A DNA stretch of 64,000 nt from Qipengyuania gaetbuli (GCF_020171365.1 NZ_JAIUZO010000002.1:62001-126000); one strand, 5' to 3'. Positions 55,296 through 63,897 are shown, numbered from the stretch's first letter. The notes: generated from the sequence alone by a model not told the origin. A program made the numbers and translations.

Positions 55296-56549
55296 ATGCT
55301 CATGAGCAAGCGACTTCTCACGCGCTTCCTGGGATCGGTGGTCAAATCCGGCACGCTGGAGATCGCTTATGCCGATGGCACGCACGAGAAGCTCGGAACG
55401 CCCGTAGAGGGCTTTCGGGACGTCGCCATCCGCTTCACCGACGACAAGGCACCGCGCGATATCCTTCTCGACCCCCGGCTCGGCGCGGCGGAGGCCTTCA
55501 TGGACGGGCGGCTGGTGGTCGAGCGCGGCGGGATCATGGAACTCGTCGAACTCCTGCGCAGCAACCAGCCCTGGGACCGCGGCGGCGAACTGCGCGGGCC
55601 GAGCCTGCGCAAGCGGGTGATCAACTCGCTCGGTTTCGCACGGGAATCGGTCAACAACCGGATCGGCGCAAAGCGCAATATCGCCCATCACTACGACATC
55701 GGGAACGACTTCTACCGGCTGATGCTCGATGCAGAGCACATGCAATACAGCTGCGCATACTGGACGACGCAGACGGCGACACTCACCGAGGCGCAGGAGG
55801 CCAAGCTGGCGCATATCGCGGCGAAGCTGGCGATCGCACCGGGCCAGCGGGTGCTGGACATCGGGTGCGGATGGGGCGGCATGGCGATCTACCTCGCCCG
55901 GCATTACGACGTGCGTGTCCACGGCATCACGCTATCCGAAGAGCAACTGGCCCTGGCCCGCGTCCGGGCGAGCGAGGCCGGCGTGAGCGACCGGGTGCAG
56001 TTCGAACTCGTCGACTACCGAGATCTCGCCGCGCGAGGCGAAAGCTTCGACCGGATCGTTTCGGTCGGCATGTTCGAACACGTCGGCCGCCCGCAGTTCG
56101 AGGCGTTCTTCCAGGCCTGCACCGCGCTGTTGAAGGCAGACGGCGTGATGCTGCTGCACACCATCGGCCGCTTCGGCTCGCCCGGCACCACCGATGCCTT
56201 CACGCGCAAGTACATCTTCCCCGGCGGCTACATCCCGGCCCTGTCCGAGACGATTGCGGCTAGCGAGAAGTATCGCCTCATCGCGACCGACATCGAGACG
56301 CTGCGCCTGCATTACGCGAAGACCCTGCGCGCCTGGTATGCCAAGTGCGAGGCGAACCGCGAGGCCATCGTCGCCATGTACGACGAGCGCTTCTACCGCA
56401 TGTGGACCTTCTACCTCGCCGGGGCGACGGCGGCCTTCGAATGGGGCGGCATGGGCAACTACCAGATCCAGTTCGCCCGCAGCCGCCACGCCCTGCCCCT
56501 CACCCGCGACTACATGGCGGCGGAGGAGGCGAAGCTGTTGTCTCGGTAG
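55296..56549 (+). CDS. Cyclopropane-fatty-acyl-phospholipid synthase family methyltransferase
   Basis: 417 residues. The family signatures are AHHYDIGNDFYRLMLDAEHM, YSCAYWTTQTATLTEAQEAK, SAM motif VLDIGCGWGGMAIYLARHY and FDRIVSVGMFEHVGRPQFE. CFA synthases methylenate cis double bonds in membrane phospholipids using SAM, often on entry to stationary phase. The start may be the ATG at 55296 or at 55302; neither has a strong ribosome binding site. Confidence 0.9.
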   Translation: MLMSKRLLTRFLGSVVKSGTLEIAYADGTHEKLGTPVEGFRDVAIRFTDDKAPRDILLDPRLGAAEAFMDGRLVVERGGIMELVELLRSNQPWDRGGELRGPSLRKRVINSLGFARESVNNRIGAKRNIAHHYDIGNDFYRLMLDAEHMQYSCAYWTTQTATLTEAQEAKLAHIAAKLAIAPGQRVLDIGCGWGGMAIYLARHYDVRVHGITLSEEQLALARVRASEAGVSDRVQFELVDYRDLAARGESFDRIVSVGMFEHVGRPQFEAFFQACTALLKADGVMLLHTIGRFGSPGTTDAFTRKYIFPGGYIPALSETIAASEKYRLIATDIETLRLHYAKTLRAWYAKCEANREAIVAMYDERFYRMWTFYLAGATAAFEWGGMGNYQIQFARSRHALPLTRDYMAAEEAKLLSR

Positions 56550-57869
56550 TTACCCCCGCACCCACCGATACACCGGCCCGAACCCCACCAGCGCCGCGCC
56601 CACGAAAGGCAGCGCCACCACCCATAGCCGCACGCCGGTCACGCCTTCGGGGCTGGCGATGCTGATGGCGGCGGTCATGGCTAGCCCCACGCAGATCGCG
56701 ATCATGCCGATGACGAGGCGCAGGCGGGGTACCGGGCGCTCGCGGGCAGCGGGGACGCTACCGCGCTCGTAGCGGGCGAAGATTGCGATCAGCGGCAGCA
56801 GGGCCGCGATCCAGAGCGCGAACCAGACAGGCCGGCTCAGCCACCATTCACCCGTGCCCGGCATGACGCGCAGGCCGATGCCTCCTGCCAGCCATGCCGC
56901 CACCATCACCAGCACGTAAGCCGTCAGGTGCCAGAGATAGACGGTCATGATCATGCCGTTCATCAGCACGGTCGTGGTCCAGACCGTCAGATTGTCGAGC
57001 AGCTTCCGGCCCCAGGGCTCCAGTGCAAGCACCAGTCCGGTCTGCGTCATGCCCAGTGCCAGCAGTGCAAGCGTGGGCGGCATGGAATTGGTGATCTCCG
57101 CCCCCGGAACGCCGATCATGGCAATCGGGTACGGGCCATAGATGGTGAGGCCGACCAGCACTGCGAGGCCCACGAGGAACAGCGCCAGCGCCCTGTTCGG
57201 CACCAGCCTCCCCTGCTGCCAGGCATAACCGAGCTGGTGGATGCCGACCCACACGAAGATGAAATTGGCAAAGTTCACGTAAGGCACACTGCGCGCCAGC
57301 GTCAGCCAGTCCACCGCAACGGCGCCTGCGACTAGCAGGGCGACGCTGCCGAAGCCCAGCCTCTCCCACAGTTTCCACGTCAGCGGGGCGAGTGCGGTCA
57401 CCAGCAGATAGACCGCGAGGAACCAGACCGGGATCAGCGCAAGGAAGACCGCCATCCGCACGGTTTCGCGCGCCATCCCCATTTGCGTGGCGGCAAAGGC
57501 GAATGCGGCCCAGACCAGCAACACGGGGAATACGGGGTTGATCAGGCGCTGGATGCGGCTGGCGAACCAATCGGAATAATGGCCGCCCTTGGCGCGGGTC
57601 GAGGCCCAGCTCACGCCGTTGGAATAGCCGCCCACGAGGAAGAACACCGGCATGACCTGGAAACCCCAGGTGAGCCACTGCGACCAGGGCAGTATCCCGA
57701 GCAGGTGGCCGCCGACCACCTCCCCGCTCGCATCGATATAGGGCGCCGCGACGAGCCAGTGTCCGACCACGACGGCAAGGATCGACAGGGCGCGCAGGAA
57801 ATCGACATAGCGGTTGCGCTCGGGCGGAGCCTGCTGCGCCAGCCCCTTCGCCTTGCTCCACATGCCCAT
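56550..57869 (-). CDS. Acyltransferase 3 family membrane protein
   Basis: 439 residues with about ten helices. The N-terminal RNRYVDFLRALSILAVVVGHWL carries the conserved Arg/His pair of acyltransferase 3 (OafA/NolX) proteins. Others are FQVMPVFFLVGGYSNGV and the C-terminal cytosolic tail after about residue 400. Such proteins O-acylate surface glycans or lipids. Its stop directly abuts cfa in convergent fashion. Substrate unknown, though a surface polysaccharide locus exists 45 kb away. Confidence 0.85.
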   Translation of the reverse strand: MGMWSKAKGLAQQAPPERNRYVDFLRALSILAVVVGHWLVAAPYIDASGEVVGGHLLGILPWSQWLTWGFQVMPVFFLVGGYSNGVSWASTRAKGGHYSDWFASRIQRLINPVFPVLLVWAAFAFAATQMGMARETVRMAVFLALIPVWFLAVYLLVTALAPLTWKLWERLGFGSVALLVAGAVAVDWLTLARSVPYVNFANFIFVWVGIHQLGYAWQQGRLVPNRALALFLVGLAVLVGLTIYGPYPIAMIGVPGAEITNSMPPTLALLALGMTQTGLVLALEPWGRKLLDNLTVWTTTVLMNGMIMTVYLWHLTAYVLVMVAAWLAGGIGLRVMPGTGEWWLSRPVWFALWIAALLPLIAIFARYERGSVPAARERPVPRLRLVIGMIAICVGLAMTAAISIASPEGVTGVRLWVVALPFVGAALVGFGPVYRWVRG

Positions 57870-58025
57870 CAGCTATGCCCTCCCCCGCGGTGTCATGCCA
57901 ATCTAGGGTCTTGCCCCGCGCCGAACCAGTCATCGCGCCATCTTTCCCGCAACTTAGCGCTTCTTGATTGCCTATAGCGCCGCGCTCCTGCTAGCGGCGC
58001 GCCCGTAATCGAAAGGTGTGTCCGA

Positions 58026-59240
58026 ATGTCCGATATCAAGCGTGTCGTCCTCGCCTATTCCGGCGGCCTCGATACCTCCGTCATCGCCAAGTGGCTCGAA
58101 GTGGAACGCGGCCTCGAAGTCGTCACGTTCACTGCCGACCTCGGCCAGGGGGAGGAAATCGAACCGGCCCGGGCCAAGGCGCGCGCCATGGGCATTCCGG
58201 ACCAGCACATCTTCATCGAGGACCTGCGCGAGGAATTCGTGCGCGATTTCGTGTTCCCGATGATGCGCGCCAATGCCCGCTATGAAGGCGACTACCTGCT
58301 CGGCACCAGCATCGCGCGCCCGCTGATTTCCAAGCGCCTTGTCGAGATCGCGCACGAAACCGGCGCGGACGCCATCGCGCATGGCGCGACCGGCAAGGGC
58401 AACGACCAGGTCCGGTTCGAACTGTCGGCCTATGCGCTCGATCCGGACATCAAGGTCATCGCCCCGTGGCGCGAATGGGATCTGACGAGCCGCACCGCGC
58501 TGATCGCCTGGGCCGAAGCGCACCAGATCGCCGTTCCCAAGGATAAGCGCGGCGAAAGCCCGTTCTCGACCGATGCGAACCTGCTGCACACCTCGTCGGA
58601 AGGAAAGGTGCTGGAGGATCCGTGGGAAGAGACGCCAGATTACGTCTATTCGCGCACCGACCATCCTGAGAACGCCCCGGACACGCCCGAATACATCACG
58701 ATCGATTTCGAGAAGGGTGACGGCGTTGCCCTGAACGGCGAGGCGATGAGCCCGGCGACCCTGCTTGCCGCGCTGAACGGTCTCGGCCGCGCGCACGGCA
58801 TCGGGCGCCTCGATCTCGTCGAAAACCGCTTCGTCGGCATGAAGAGCCGCGGGATGTACGAAACCCCCGGCGGCGAAATCTACGCCCGCGCCCATCGCGG
58901 GATCGAGCAGATCACGCTCGACCGCGGGGCGGCACACCTCAAGGACGAACTCATGCCGCGCTATGCCGAACTGGTGTACAACGGCCTGTGGTTCAGCCCG
59001 GAACGCGAGATGCTGCAGGCTGCCGTCGACCTCAGCCAGGAGAAGGTGTCGGGCACCGTCCGCCTCAAGCTCTACAAGGGCAATGCGATGGTGGTGGGCC
59101 GCAAGTCGCCCAACAGCCTCTATTCCGAAGCGCACGTCACCTTCGAGGACGATGCGGGCGCCTACGACCAGAAGGACGCGGAAGGCTTCATCAAGCTCAA
59201 CGCCCTGCGCCTCCGCCTGCTGGCGAAGCGCGACCGGTAA
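58026..59240 (+). CDS. argG: Argininosuccinate synthase
   Basis: 404 residues from the ATG at 58026 (AAAGGTG upstream). The N-terminal P-loop-like [36 protein letters not shown], and [14 protein letters not shown] mark the family. It condenses citrulline and aspartate in arginine synthesis with ATP. A GCGCCGC/GCGGCGC hairpin lies just before the gene (57977-58000). No terminator was seen directly after the stop. Confidence 0.97.
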   Translation: MSDIKRVVLAYSGGLDTSVIAKWLEVERGLEVVTFTADLGQGEEIEPARAKARAMGIPDQHIFIEDLREEFVRDFVFPMMRANARYEGDYLLGTSIARPLISKRLVEIAHETGADAIAHGATGKGNDQVRFELSAYALDPDIKVIAPWREWDLTSRTALIAWAEAHQIAVPKDKRGESPFSTDANLLHTSSEGKVLEDPWEETPDYVYSRTDHPENAPDTPEYITIDFEKGDGVALNGEAMSPATLLAALNGLGRAHGIGRLDLVENRFVGMKSRGMYETPGGEIYARAHRGIEQITLDRGAAHLKDELMPRYAELVYNGLWFSPEREMLQAAVDLSQEKVSGTVRLKLYKGNAMVVGRKSPNSLYSEAHVTFEDDAGAYDQKDAEGFIKLNALRLRLLAKRDR

Positions 59241-59320
59241 TTGCGTGAAAGCGGGTGCGGGAAGCGCAAAATTGCGCATTCCCTACGCTTGACCTTCAGA
59301 AATTGCGACGAACCGTTGAC

Positions 59321-59363
59321 TTATCCACCTCCGTCCACAGCGAATTCGGGGGAAAGTGGATAA
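59321..59363. promoter_or_regulatory. Inverted pair of DnaA-box-like motifs
   Basis: TTATCCAC (59321-59328) and GTGGATAA (59356-59363) are an exact 8-bp inverted repeat with 27 bp between. Each matches eight of nine positions of the DnaA box TTATCCACA. No AT-rich unwinding region or dnaA/hemE gene is nearby, so an origin is not proposed; it could be a DnaA-regulated site or a stem-loop. Confidence 0.3.
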
Positions 59364-59529
59364 CTCGGCTCTTGCAAGCTTGAAGAATCGGGCGATCAGG
59401 CGCAGCTTCAATTCATCGGAACGGCGAAGAAAGCTTCCGGTCCAGACGGTCCAACGACCTGAAAGACTTAGGAAATTCGGAACCGGAAAGACGTAGCGGG
59501 ATCTGTCCGCGCGACTTTCGAGACCCTCG

Positions 59530-59937
59530 TGCAGAAGGCTTCGGCCAGACGCAAGGCGGGTCGATGACGGAGACGCGTAACATCCCATTATGGGCCGGAC
59601 CAACCCGGTCGGATGCCGAGGAGGCGTCGCAGCAAGGTCTTCGGACCGGATGGTGATGCAACCGCTCGAGGCTCCGGCCATCAACGGAAGGTCGGGCTGC
59701 GGAGCCGCCCGTCGAAGGTCGGCTGGGGAAGGTAAGCGAATGGCTTCGGCCACGACGCGACCTGACCGGGCTGATTGGAGGGTGGAGCCGGATGCCGGTG
59801 CGAGCGCCGGTGACAGACCCGGAAGACCGTCTTCGGACGGACAGAAGGGAAAAGCATCGGATGCCAAGCTCTCGTCTTCGGACAAGACCACGCATCGGTG
59901 AGAGTGGGGTCGGCAGCAATGCCGGCCCCATTTGCTT
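59530..59937 (+). ncRNA. Candidate structured RNA with multiple UUCG hairpins and an intrinsic terminator
   Basis: Within the 930-bp gap after argG (59241-60173) there is no gene, but the plus strand carries a series of hairpins with C(UUCG)G loops: 59537-59546 (3 bp), 59636-59647 (GGTC/GACC), 59741-59752 (TGGC/GCCA), 59827-59840 (CCGTC/GACGG) and 59874-59883. Other stems are 59593-59610, 59612-59628, 59670-59706 (GGCTCCG/CGGAGCC) and 59795-59810. The series ends in a terminator. This loop orientation only makes sense for RNA transcribed rightwards. No tmRNA tag, RNase P core or SRP motif is present. The 5' end is unknown. The two open frames crossing it lack codon bias. Confidence 0.5.
59905..59937 (+). 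terminator. Intrinsic terminator of the candidate RNA
   Basis: An 11-bp stem (TGGGGTCGGCA, 59905-59915, with TGCCGGCCCCA, 59920-59930, one T-G pair) closed by a GCAA tetraloop and followed by TTTGCTTT. It faces rightwards and lies 245 bp upstream of the RlpA-like gene, so it ends a transcript coming from the structured region. Confidence 0.82.
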
Positions 59938-60173
59938 TGGGCTCCCTTCCCCGCATCTCGCCATCCTCCGTCCAGGCATGCAGACCCTCGAATCACGCGA
60001 TAGTGTGATTGCCCTGTGCCACCCACGAGATGCTGTAGGAAAGTGCGCCCGATCCGCGCCGCGAGGCCGCAATCGCGACGAACTGTGGCCGAATCGAGGC
60101 AGCCGCCCCTGGCCTTAACGACTCCGCCTGCGGGGTCATCTATAGCCTCCCGAACCGAACGGGAGGTCCATTC

Positions 60174-60686
60174 ATGGCCAAACGCGCGCTACGCAGCATG
60201 CTCTTCTTCGCAGCCCTCACGCTGCCCGGTACCGCCGGTCATTCCGAAGAGCGTGAGCTTACCCCAGTATCCGACACCCAGTTCGCGGCCACTTTCGCCG
60301 CCTACGCGCCCCTGCCCGAAGCGCCTGCGCCGGGTCCGGAGGCGGTCGACCTCGCCACGATCGAGCCGGTAGTCGACGCGGAACCTGCGGGCACCTCGCT
60401 CGGCTCGGGCGTCGCCTCCTATTACGGCAAGCGTTTCCACGGCCGCCGCACCGCCAGCGGGGAACGGTTCGACATGAACGGCTACACCGCCGCGCACCGC
60501 ACCCTGCCCTTCGGCAGCCGCGTTTCGGTGACCAACCCGCGCACCGGCAAGTCGGTGGTGGTCCGCATCAACGATCGCGGTCCCTTCCACGGCGGCCGCA
60601 CGATCGACCTGTCGCGCGCCGCGGCAGAGGAGATCGGCATCGTCAACCGCGGCCACGGCGAAGTGGAACTGGCGCTGCTCGACTGA
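60174..60686 (+). CDS. rlpA: RlpA-like septal ring lytic transglycosylase
   Basis: 170 residues with a signal peptide near [19 protein letters not shown]. The double-psi beta-barrel (about 85-165) has the RlpA motifs [32 protein letters not shown] and [18 protein letters not shown], with catalytic Asp/His candidates. RlpA cleaves naked glycan strands during division. It has no SPOR domain, unlike the Pseudomonas protein, so it is a short form. Confidence 0.88.
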   Translation: MAKRALRSMLFFAALTLPGTAGHSEERELTPVSDTQFAATFAAYAPLPEAPAPGPEAVDLATIEPVVDAEPAGTSLGSGVASYYGKRFHGRRTASGERFDMNGYTAAHRTLPFGSRVSVTNPRTGKSVVVRINDRGPFHGGRTIDLSRAAAEEIGIVNRGHGEVELALLD

Positions 60687-60705
60687 GCAAGCGCTCCGCG
60701 TCTCC

Positions 60706-61266
60706 CTATTCGCGCGTCCTGGCCCTGCGGGGCCGCTGCGCCGGATCCATCGCCTCCACCTTCGAGAAGTTGAGCGTCACCTGCTCGGCAGAGCAGGCCG
60801 TGACGGTCGCCACGGGCACACGCACCACCTGTGCGGTTTCCTCGTTGCGGATGGTGAGGTTGCGCAGCGTCGCGCCGACCTCGCACGCCATGCCCGAAGG
60901 CCGCGCCGCAGCCGCTTCGCGCACCTTCTGAACTGCGGGAAGCAGCAGGCTGGCCGCCTGCGGCCTCGGCCCCGGCGCCGCCACATCGCCCGGAGCGCCC
61001 GAGGCAGAGGCAGCGGAGTCGCGCCACACCTCGTAATCGCGCCCGTCCACCCGGCCATCGCCGCTCGCATCGGCCGTGCCGTCGTTCGTCACGTCCCCGC
61101 TCGCGACCTTCACGCCGCCGGTAAAGCCCTCGCCCTCGCCCTTGAAGCCCATTGCGGCGATCCGGCTTTCGCCCTTGATGCCGTCGAACTTCATGTAGGC
61201 CGCCGCCTGCGCCGCGCAGGGCAGTGCGAGTGCCCCCAGCGCTATGAACCAGTTCCGTGCATGCAT
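60706..61266 (-). CDS. Secreted EF-hand protein with Hcp-like ends
   Basis: 186 residues from the ATG at 61266 (GGGGAGAG upstream), overlapping the upstream gene by 25 bp. The signal peptide ends at AAQAAA. It then reads YMKFDGIKGESR, like the start of T6SS tube protein Hcp, and ends near VTLNFSKVE, like an Hcp C-terminus. The centre carries DVTNDGTADASGDGRVDGRD, an EF-hand/dockerin-type calcium loop, and disordered Ala/Pro sequence. It may be a degenerate Hcp homologue or an unrelated calcium-binding secreted protein. Function unknown. Confidence 0.6.
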   Translation of the reverse strand: MHARNWFIALGALALPCAAQAAAYMKFDGIKGESRIAAMGFKGEGEGFTGGVKVASGDVTNDGTADASGDGRVDGRDYEVWRDSAASASGAPGDVAAPGPRPQAASLLLPAVQKVREAAAARPSGMACEVGATLRNLTIRNEETAQVVRVPVATVTACSAEQVTLNFSKVEAMDPAQRPRRARTRE

Positions 61267-62117
61267 GATCTCTCCCCTTCCGTAGGGGAAGGTACGCCTT
61301 CGGGCAGAGTCGCACAATCGCCCCTGCCCACCGCGCGCAGCGCCGCCGCCAGCTCCTCCTCGGTGGTGAGCAGCCACCATTCGGGCACGCCCGCCTCGTA
61401 GGCCTCCATCTGCACCGCCTCCACGTCGTAGGGGTCGAGCTCCCACCCGGCGAGCTGGGCGAAGCTCTCCACCCCATCGGGCCGCGCGTCGTAGAACCGC
61501 TCGAGCCGGTTGCCGAACCACTGGCAATCGGCCTGCGTCAGCTTGGCGTCGGGATCGTCGCATTGCCCTCCGCACTTCCTACAGGGTGGAACGGATGGAA
61601 CAGGGTCCTGGGGAGAATTTCCGGCGGCATCCGAAGCATCGCCAGCATCGCAGCCGGGCCGGTCTTCCAGCGCGCACCCTTCGCGCAAAGTCTCGATATC
61701 CCCGTCGAGCGTGGCGAGCGCCGCGACCACCTCGGGCCGCTCCTCCAACCGGTCGAGCCGCGCCAGGTGCGCGAGCAGCAGGCGGCTGTCAAAGCGACGC
61801 CGCCGCGCGACCTCCTCGCCGTGGTAGAACACCGCCTCCTCCACCCCTTCGATCGCCCGCTCCGCCAGCGTAGCCTCCGCGTGCGCGCGCGCCGCGAGCA
61901 GCGCCGCGTCCCACGCCCGCGCAAGCGCCGCCGAGGCCCGCCGCTGGCGATAGGCCGTCTGCGCTGAGACCCGCGCCGCGCGGCACGCGAGCCGGACATT
62001 GCCGAACAGCTGGAGGCTGGCGAGAAACTCCGCCTGCCGCGCGGGCGAGAAGACGGTGTGTCCTTCGCCGTGCGGGCCGGCAGTGGGAGCGGGTTCGATG
62101 GGGACGAGAGCGTTCAT
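61242..62117 (-). CDS. HTH-like protein of unknown function
   Basis: 291 residues from the ATG at 62117 (AGGTGA upstream). The N-terminal region LQLFGNVRLACRAARVSAQT looks like a helix-turn-helix as in phage terminase small subunits and resolvases. It continues with a conserved-looking RAIEGVEEAVFYHGEEVARR. The central part contains Cys residues (CRKCGGQC, CDDP), possibly a metal site, and lies across the 34-bp repeat (61577-61610), which encodes part of this region. It overlaps the next gene. No function is assigned. Confidence 0.68.
   Translation of the reverse strand: MNALVPIEPAPTAGPHGEGHTVFSPARQAEFLASLQLFGNVRLACRAARVSAQTAYRQRRASAALARAWDAALLAARAHAEATLAERAIEGVEEAVFYHGEEVARRRRFDSRLLLAHLARLDRLEERPEVVAALATLDGDIETLREGCALEDRPGCDAGDASDAAGNSPQDPVPSVPPCRKCGGQCDDPDAKLTQADCQWFGNRLERFYDARPDGVESFAQLAGWELDPYDVEAVQMEAYEAGVPEWWLLTTEEELAAALRAVGRGDCATLPEGVPSPTEGERSCMHGTGS
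61577..61610 (-). repeat. Dispersed 34-bp repeat, copy B
   Basis: Minus-strand copy of the repeat at 52576-52609 with two mismatches. Here it lies in frame inside a coding sequence and contributes residues of the segment DPVPSVPPCRK. Its presence in both a leader and a coding region suggests a mobile or spreading element rather than a shared protein domain. Confidence 0.75.
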
Positions 62118-62206
62118 GGTTCACCTCATGAAGTGGAGTGAACCGGGTTAGTTATAGGGGAATTGGGGAGTAGGACAGATCGGAATTTGAGCCTAAACTC
62201 GGGGAT

Positions 62207-62956
62207 TTAGGGTACAATACACTGAGGCGTAATTCCGATCGCGAGGACCGGACAGCCTCCATTTCGTCCGGCGTCCAAGCGATAAAGCAGTTTGCCCATC
62301 CACGTCGTCGAAGCTCCAAACTTCTTGTAGACTTCGTCAGCGCCTTGGGTGCCATCCTTTTTGAGCACTTTTCCTAGTCCGCGGAAATAGTTGGTGTCGA
62401 GTGATGAACCTCGCGTAATAATCACACCAACATCAATCGCTCCCGCCTCATAAAACGCTGAAAACGCGTATAAATCTCGGTCGTACGTCTGGTCCTTTGA
62501 GTTCCATTCGAGATCAATCGCGACGCGACCTTGGAGAAAATCGATCCGGTGTCCGTCTAGGAATCCCTCGCGCACGTAAGAGTCTATTATCTGATCCTTC
62601 TTTTTCGCGTGCAGCAGTTTCACGTGAAGATCGGCCGAAATCCGCGACTCCTGCCAACCCGAATTCTGGTCGAAGAGTGTGTCGACGTATTTCGCTATTG
62701 GGCCCTTGCTACCGCCCGGCAACCGGATCATCGTCTCTGTGATTTGAAAATTGTTTAGCGCTGATTTTAGGTCAGCGAACTGCTGTGGGAAGCTTGAAGC
62801 CAATATTGCGGCCGCATTTCTGTAGCTACGGACCTCGAATTTCTCACAGATGTTTTTGCCTAACACTGATTCCGCTAGGATCGCAGGGTCGGCACCCTTC
62901 CCGGTCGAAACGTCATCGGCAGCTTCAAAATCGCCACCATAAAGAGAAGAGCTCAT
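62207..62956 (-). CDS. BglII/BstYI-family type II restriction endonuclease
   Basis: 249 residues. The catalytic part RIDFLQGRVAIDLEWNSKDQ has Asp139 with D148-x-E150 at the spacing of the D-x8-E-x-Q site in BglII. Immediately after it comes YDRDLYAFSAFYEAGAIDVGVIITR (shown here as YDRDLYAF and IDVGVIITR), typical of this PF09195-type family. The expected product cuts a six-base GATC-containing site (BglII AGATCT, BstYI RGATCY), but specificity here is not known. Its ATG overlaps the methyltransferase stop by 4 bp. The DNA is lower in GC than the flanks, suggesting transfer. Confidence 0.85.
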   Translation of the reverse strand: MSSSLYGGDFEAADDVSTGKGADPAILAESVLGKNICEKFEVRSYRNAAAILASSFPQQFADLKSALNNFQITETMIRLPGGSKGPIAKYVDTLFDQNSGWQESRISADLHVKLLHAKKKDQIIDSYVREGFLDGHRIDFLQGRVAIDLEWNSKDQTYDRDLYAFSAFYEAGAIDVGVIITRGSSLDTNYFRGLGKVLKKDGTQGADEVYKKFGASTTWMGKLLYRLDAGRNGGCPVLAIGITPQCIVP

Positions 62957-63597
62957 TCAGCAGCTACCGCCATCGAGTTGAAGGAGTAGGTGCTCCAAGT
63001 TGGGGCATAAGATTCGTCAGCTTGATTGCCCCAAACCGTCCAACCGTCACGTACGCCCCGACTAAACATTTCAAGTCTTGGACCCCAACTACATTCCTCA
63101 ATGAGTTGGTACTGCTCATCAGGTTTCCGGCTATGCTCACGCTTGCGCGACTGAATCATATTTACTTGGCTGCGGCCAGGGGGAAGCGTCCGAGCATTTT
63201 TCCCTCGCACGCCAAAAAGCAGAATCTCTGTTACATTACGGAAGTAAAACCCAACGCCCCTTCCGTCGGAGCCTCCGTCTTTCCGAATCTTATGCCAGAT
63301 AATATTTGAAACGTACCGAAATCCCCAAGCTTCCATTACCTTAAGTCCATCCGGCAATAATGCATTAGGAACCCACATATAAAGATGTGCCGGTTCGGCC
63401 GAAATTTCTTCTACCGGAAGCTCGCAAATTTCATCGAGCGCCATAGTTCCATAGCGCATTAGTCGCTTGTGCTCCGGGGCGACCTTCCCTGTTCTATTCT
63501 GGAACTGCCAAGGTGGGTCAGCCAGAATTGTTCCAAATTTGACGCCGTTTGCAACGCGTAGCAAGGCTGAAGCGGGTGTTTCGTCTTCTGAGAACAT
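62953..63597 (-). CDS. MT-A70 family DNA N6-adenine methyltransferase
   Basis: 214 residues from the ATG at 63597. The catalytic motif is DPPW (residues 27-30, ILADPPWQF), followed by the MT-A70 segments LYMWVPNALLPDGLKVMEAW, YVSNIIWHKIRKD and the C-terminal SRGVRDGWTVWGNQ. As in MunI-type enzymes, it should protect the host genome by methylating adenine in the recognition site of the coupled endonuclease. No Shine-Dalgarno is visible before the ATG. Adenine methylation paired with a BglII-like nuclease is unusual, since M.BglII is a cytosine-N4 enzyme. Confidence 0.87.
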   Translation of the reverse strand: MFSEDETPASALLRVANGVKFGTILADPPWQFQNRTGKVAPEHKRLMRYGTMALDEICELPVEEISAEPAHLYMWVPNALLPDGLKVMEAWGFRYVSNIIWHKIRKDGGSDGRGVGFYFRNVTEILLFGVRGKNARTLPPGRSQVNMIQSRKREHSRKPDEQYQLIEECSWGPRLEMFSRGVRDGWTVWGNQADESYAPTWSTYSFNSMAVAAE

Positions 63598-63693
63598 AGG
63601 GAGACCATGCTAAACGGTGTTCGGTGTGTCAACGAACTCTCTGCCTCTTGTCACCATATTGGATAAAGATGCTAATTCATTGGTGGCCAAAGC

Positions 63694-63897
63694 TCACTCC
63701 GCCGCCTCCCGCTGCCTCTCCAGCATCGGCTTGAGGTACTGCCCCGTATAGCTCTCCGGCACTTCCGCCACGTCTTCCGGCGTGCCCTGCGCGACGATCT
63801 GGCCGCCGCGCACGCCGCCGCCGGGGCCGAGGTCGAGGATGTGGTCGGCGGTCTTGATGACGTCGAGATTGTGCTCGATCACCACTGCCGTCGTCAT
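63694..63897 (-). pseudogene. Duplicated 3'-terminal fragment of uvrA
   Basis: 67 codons matching the C-terminus of UvrA ([40 protein letters not shown]). It lacks the rest of the ATPase and is not functional alone. The last 34 residues match the intact uvrA tail at 63894 onward at 26 of 34 positions, but the codons differ, so this is a diverged copy rather than a fresh duplication. Its first ATG overlaps the intact uvrA stop (ATGA). It lies next to the R-M genes, at the apparent edge of an insertion. Confidence 0.85.

Noticed and set aside
59321-59363. Chromosomal replication origin
   Set aside because: Only two imperfect DnaA boxes, no AT-rich unwinding element, and no dnaA, hemE or parAB nearby.
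59530-59937. tmRNA, RNase P RNA or SRP RNA identity for the structured region
   Set aside because: I looked for the tag reading frame, the RNase P GGAAAGTCC-type core and the SRP GGAAG loop and found none.
59283-60026. 247-codon open frame on the minus strand (and 219- and 103-codon frames) in the post-argG gap
   Set aside because: Composition has no codon-position bias, amino-acid content is low-complexity Ser/Arg/Pro, there is no ribosome binding site, and the plus-strand hairpins and terminator explain the region better.
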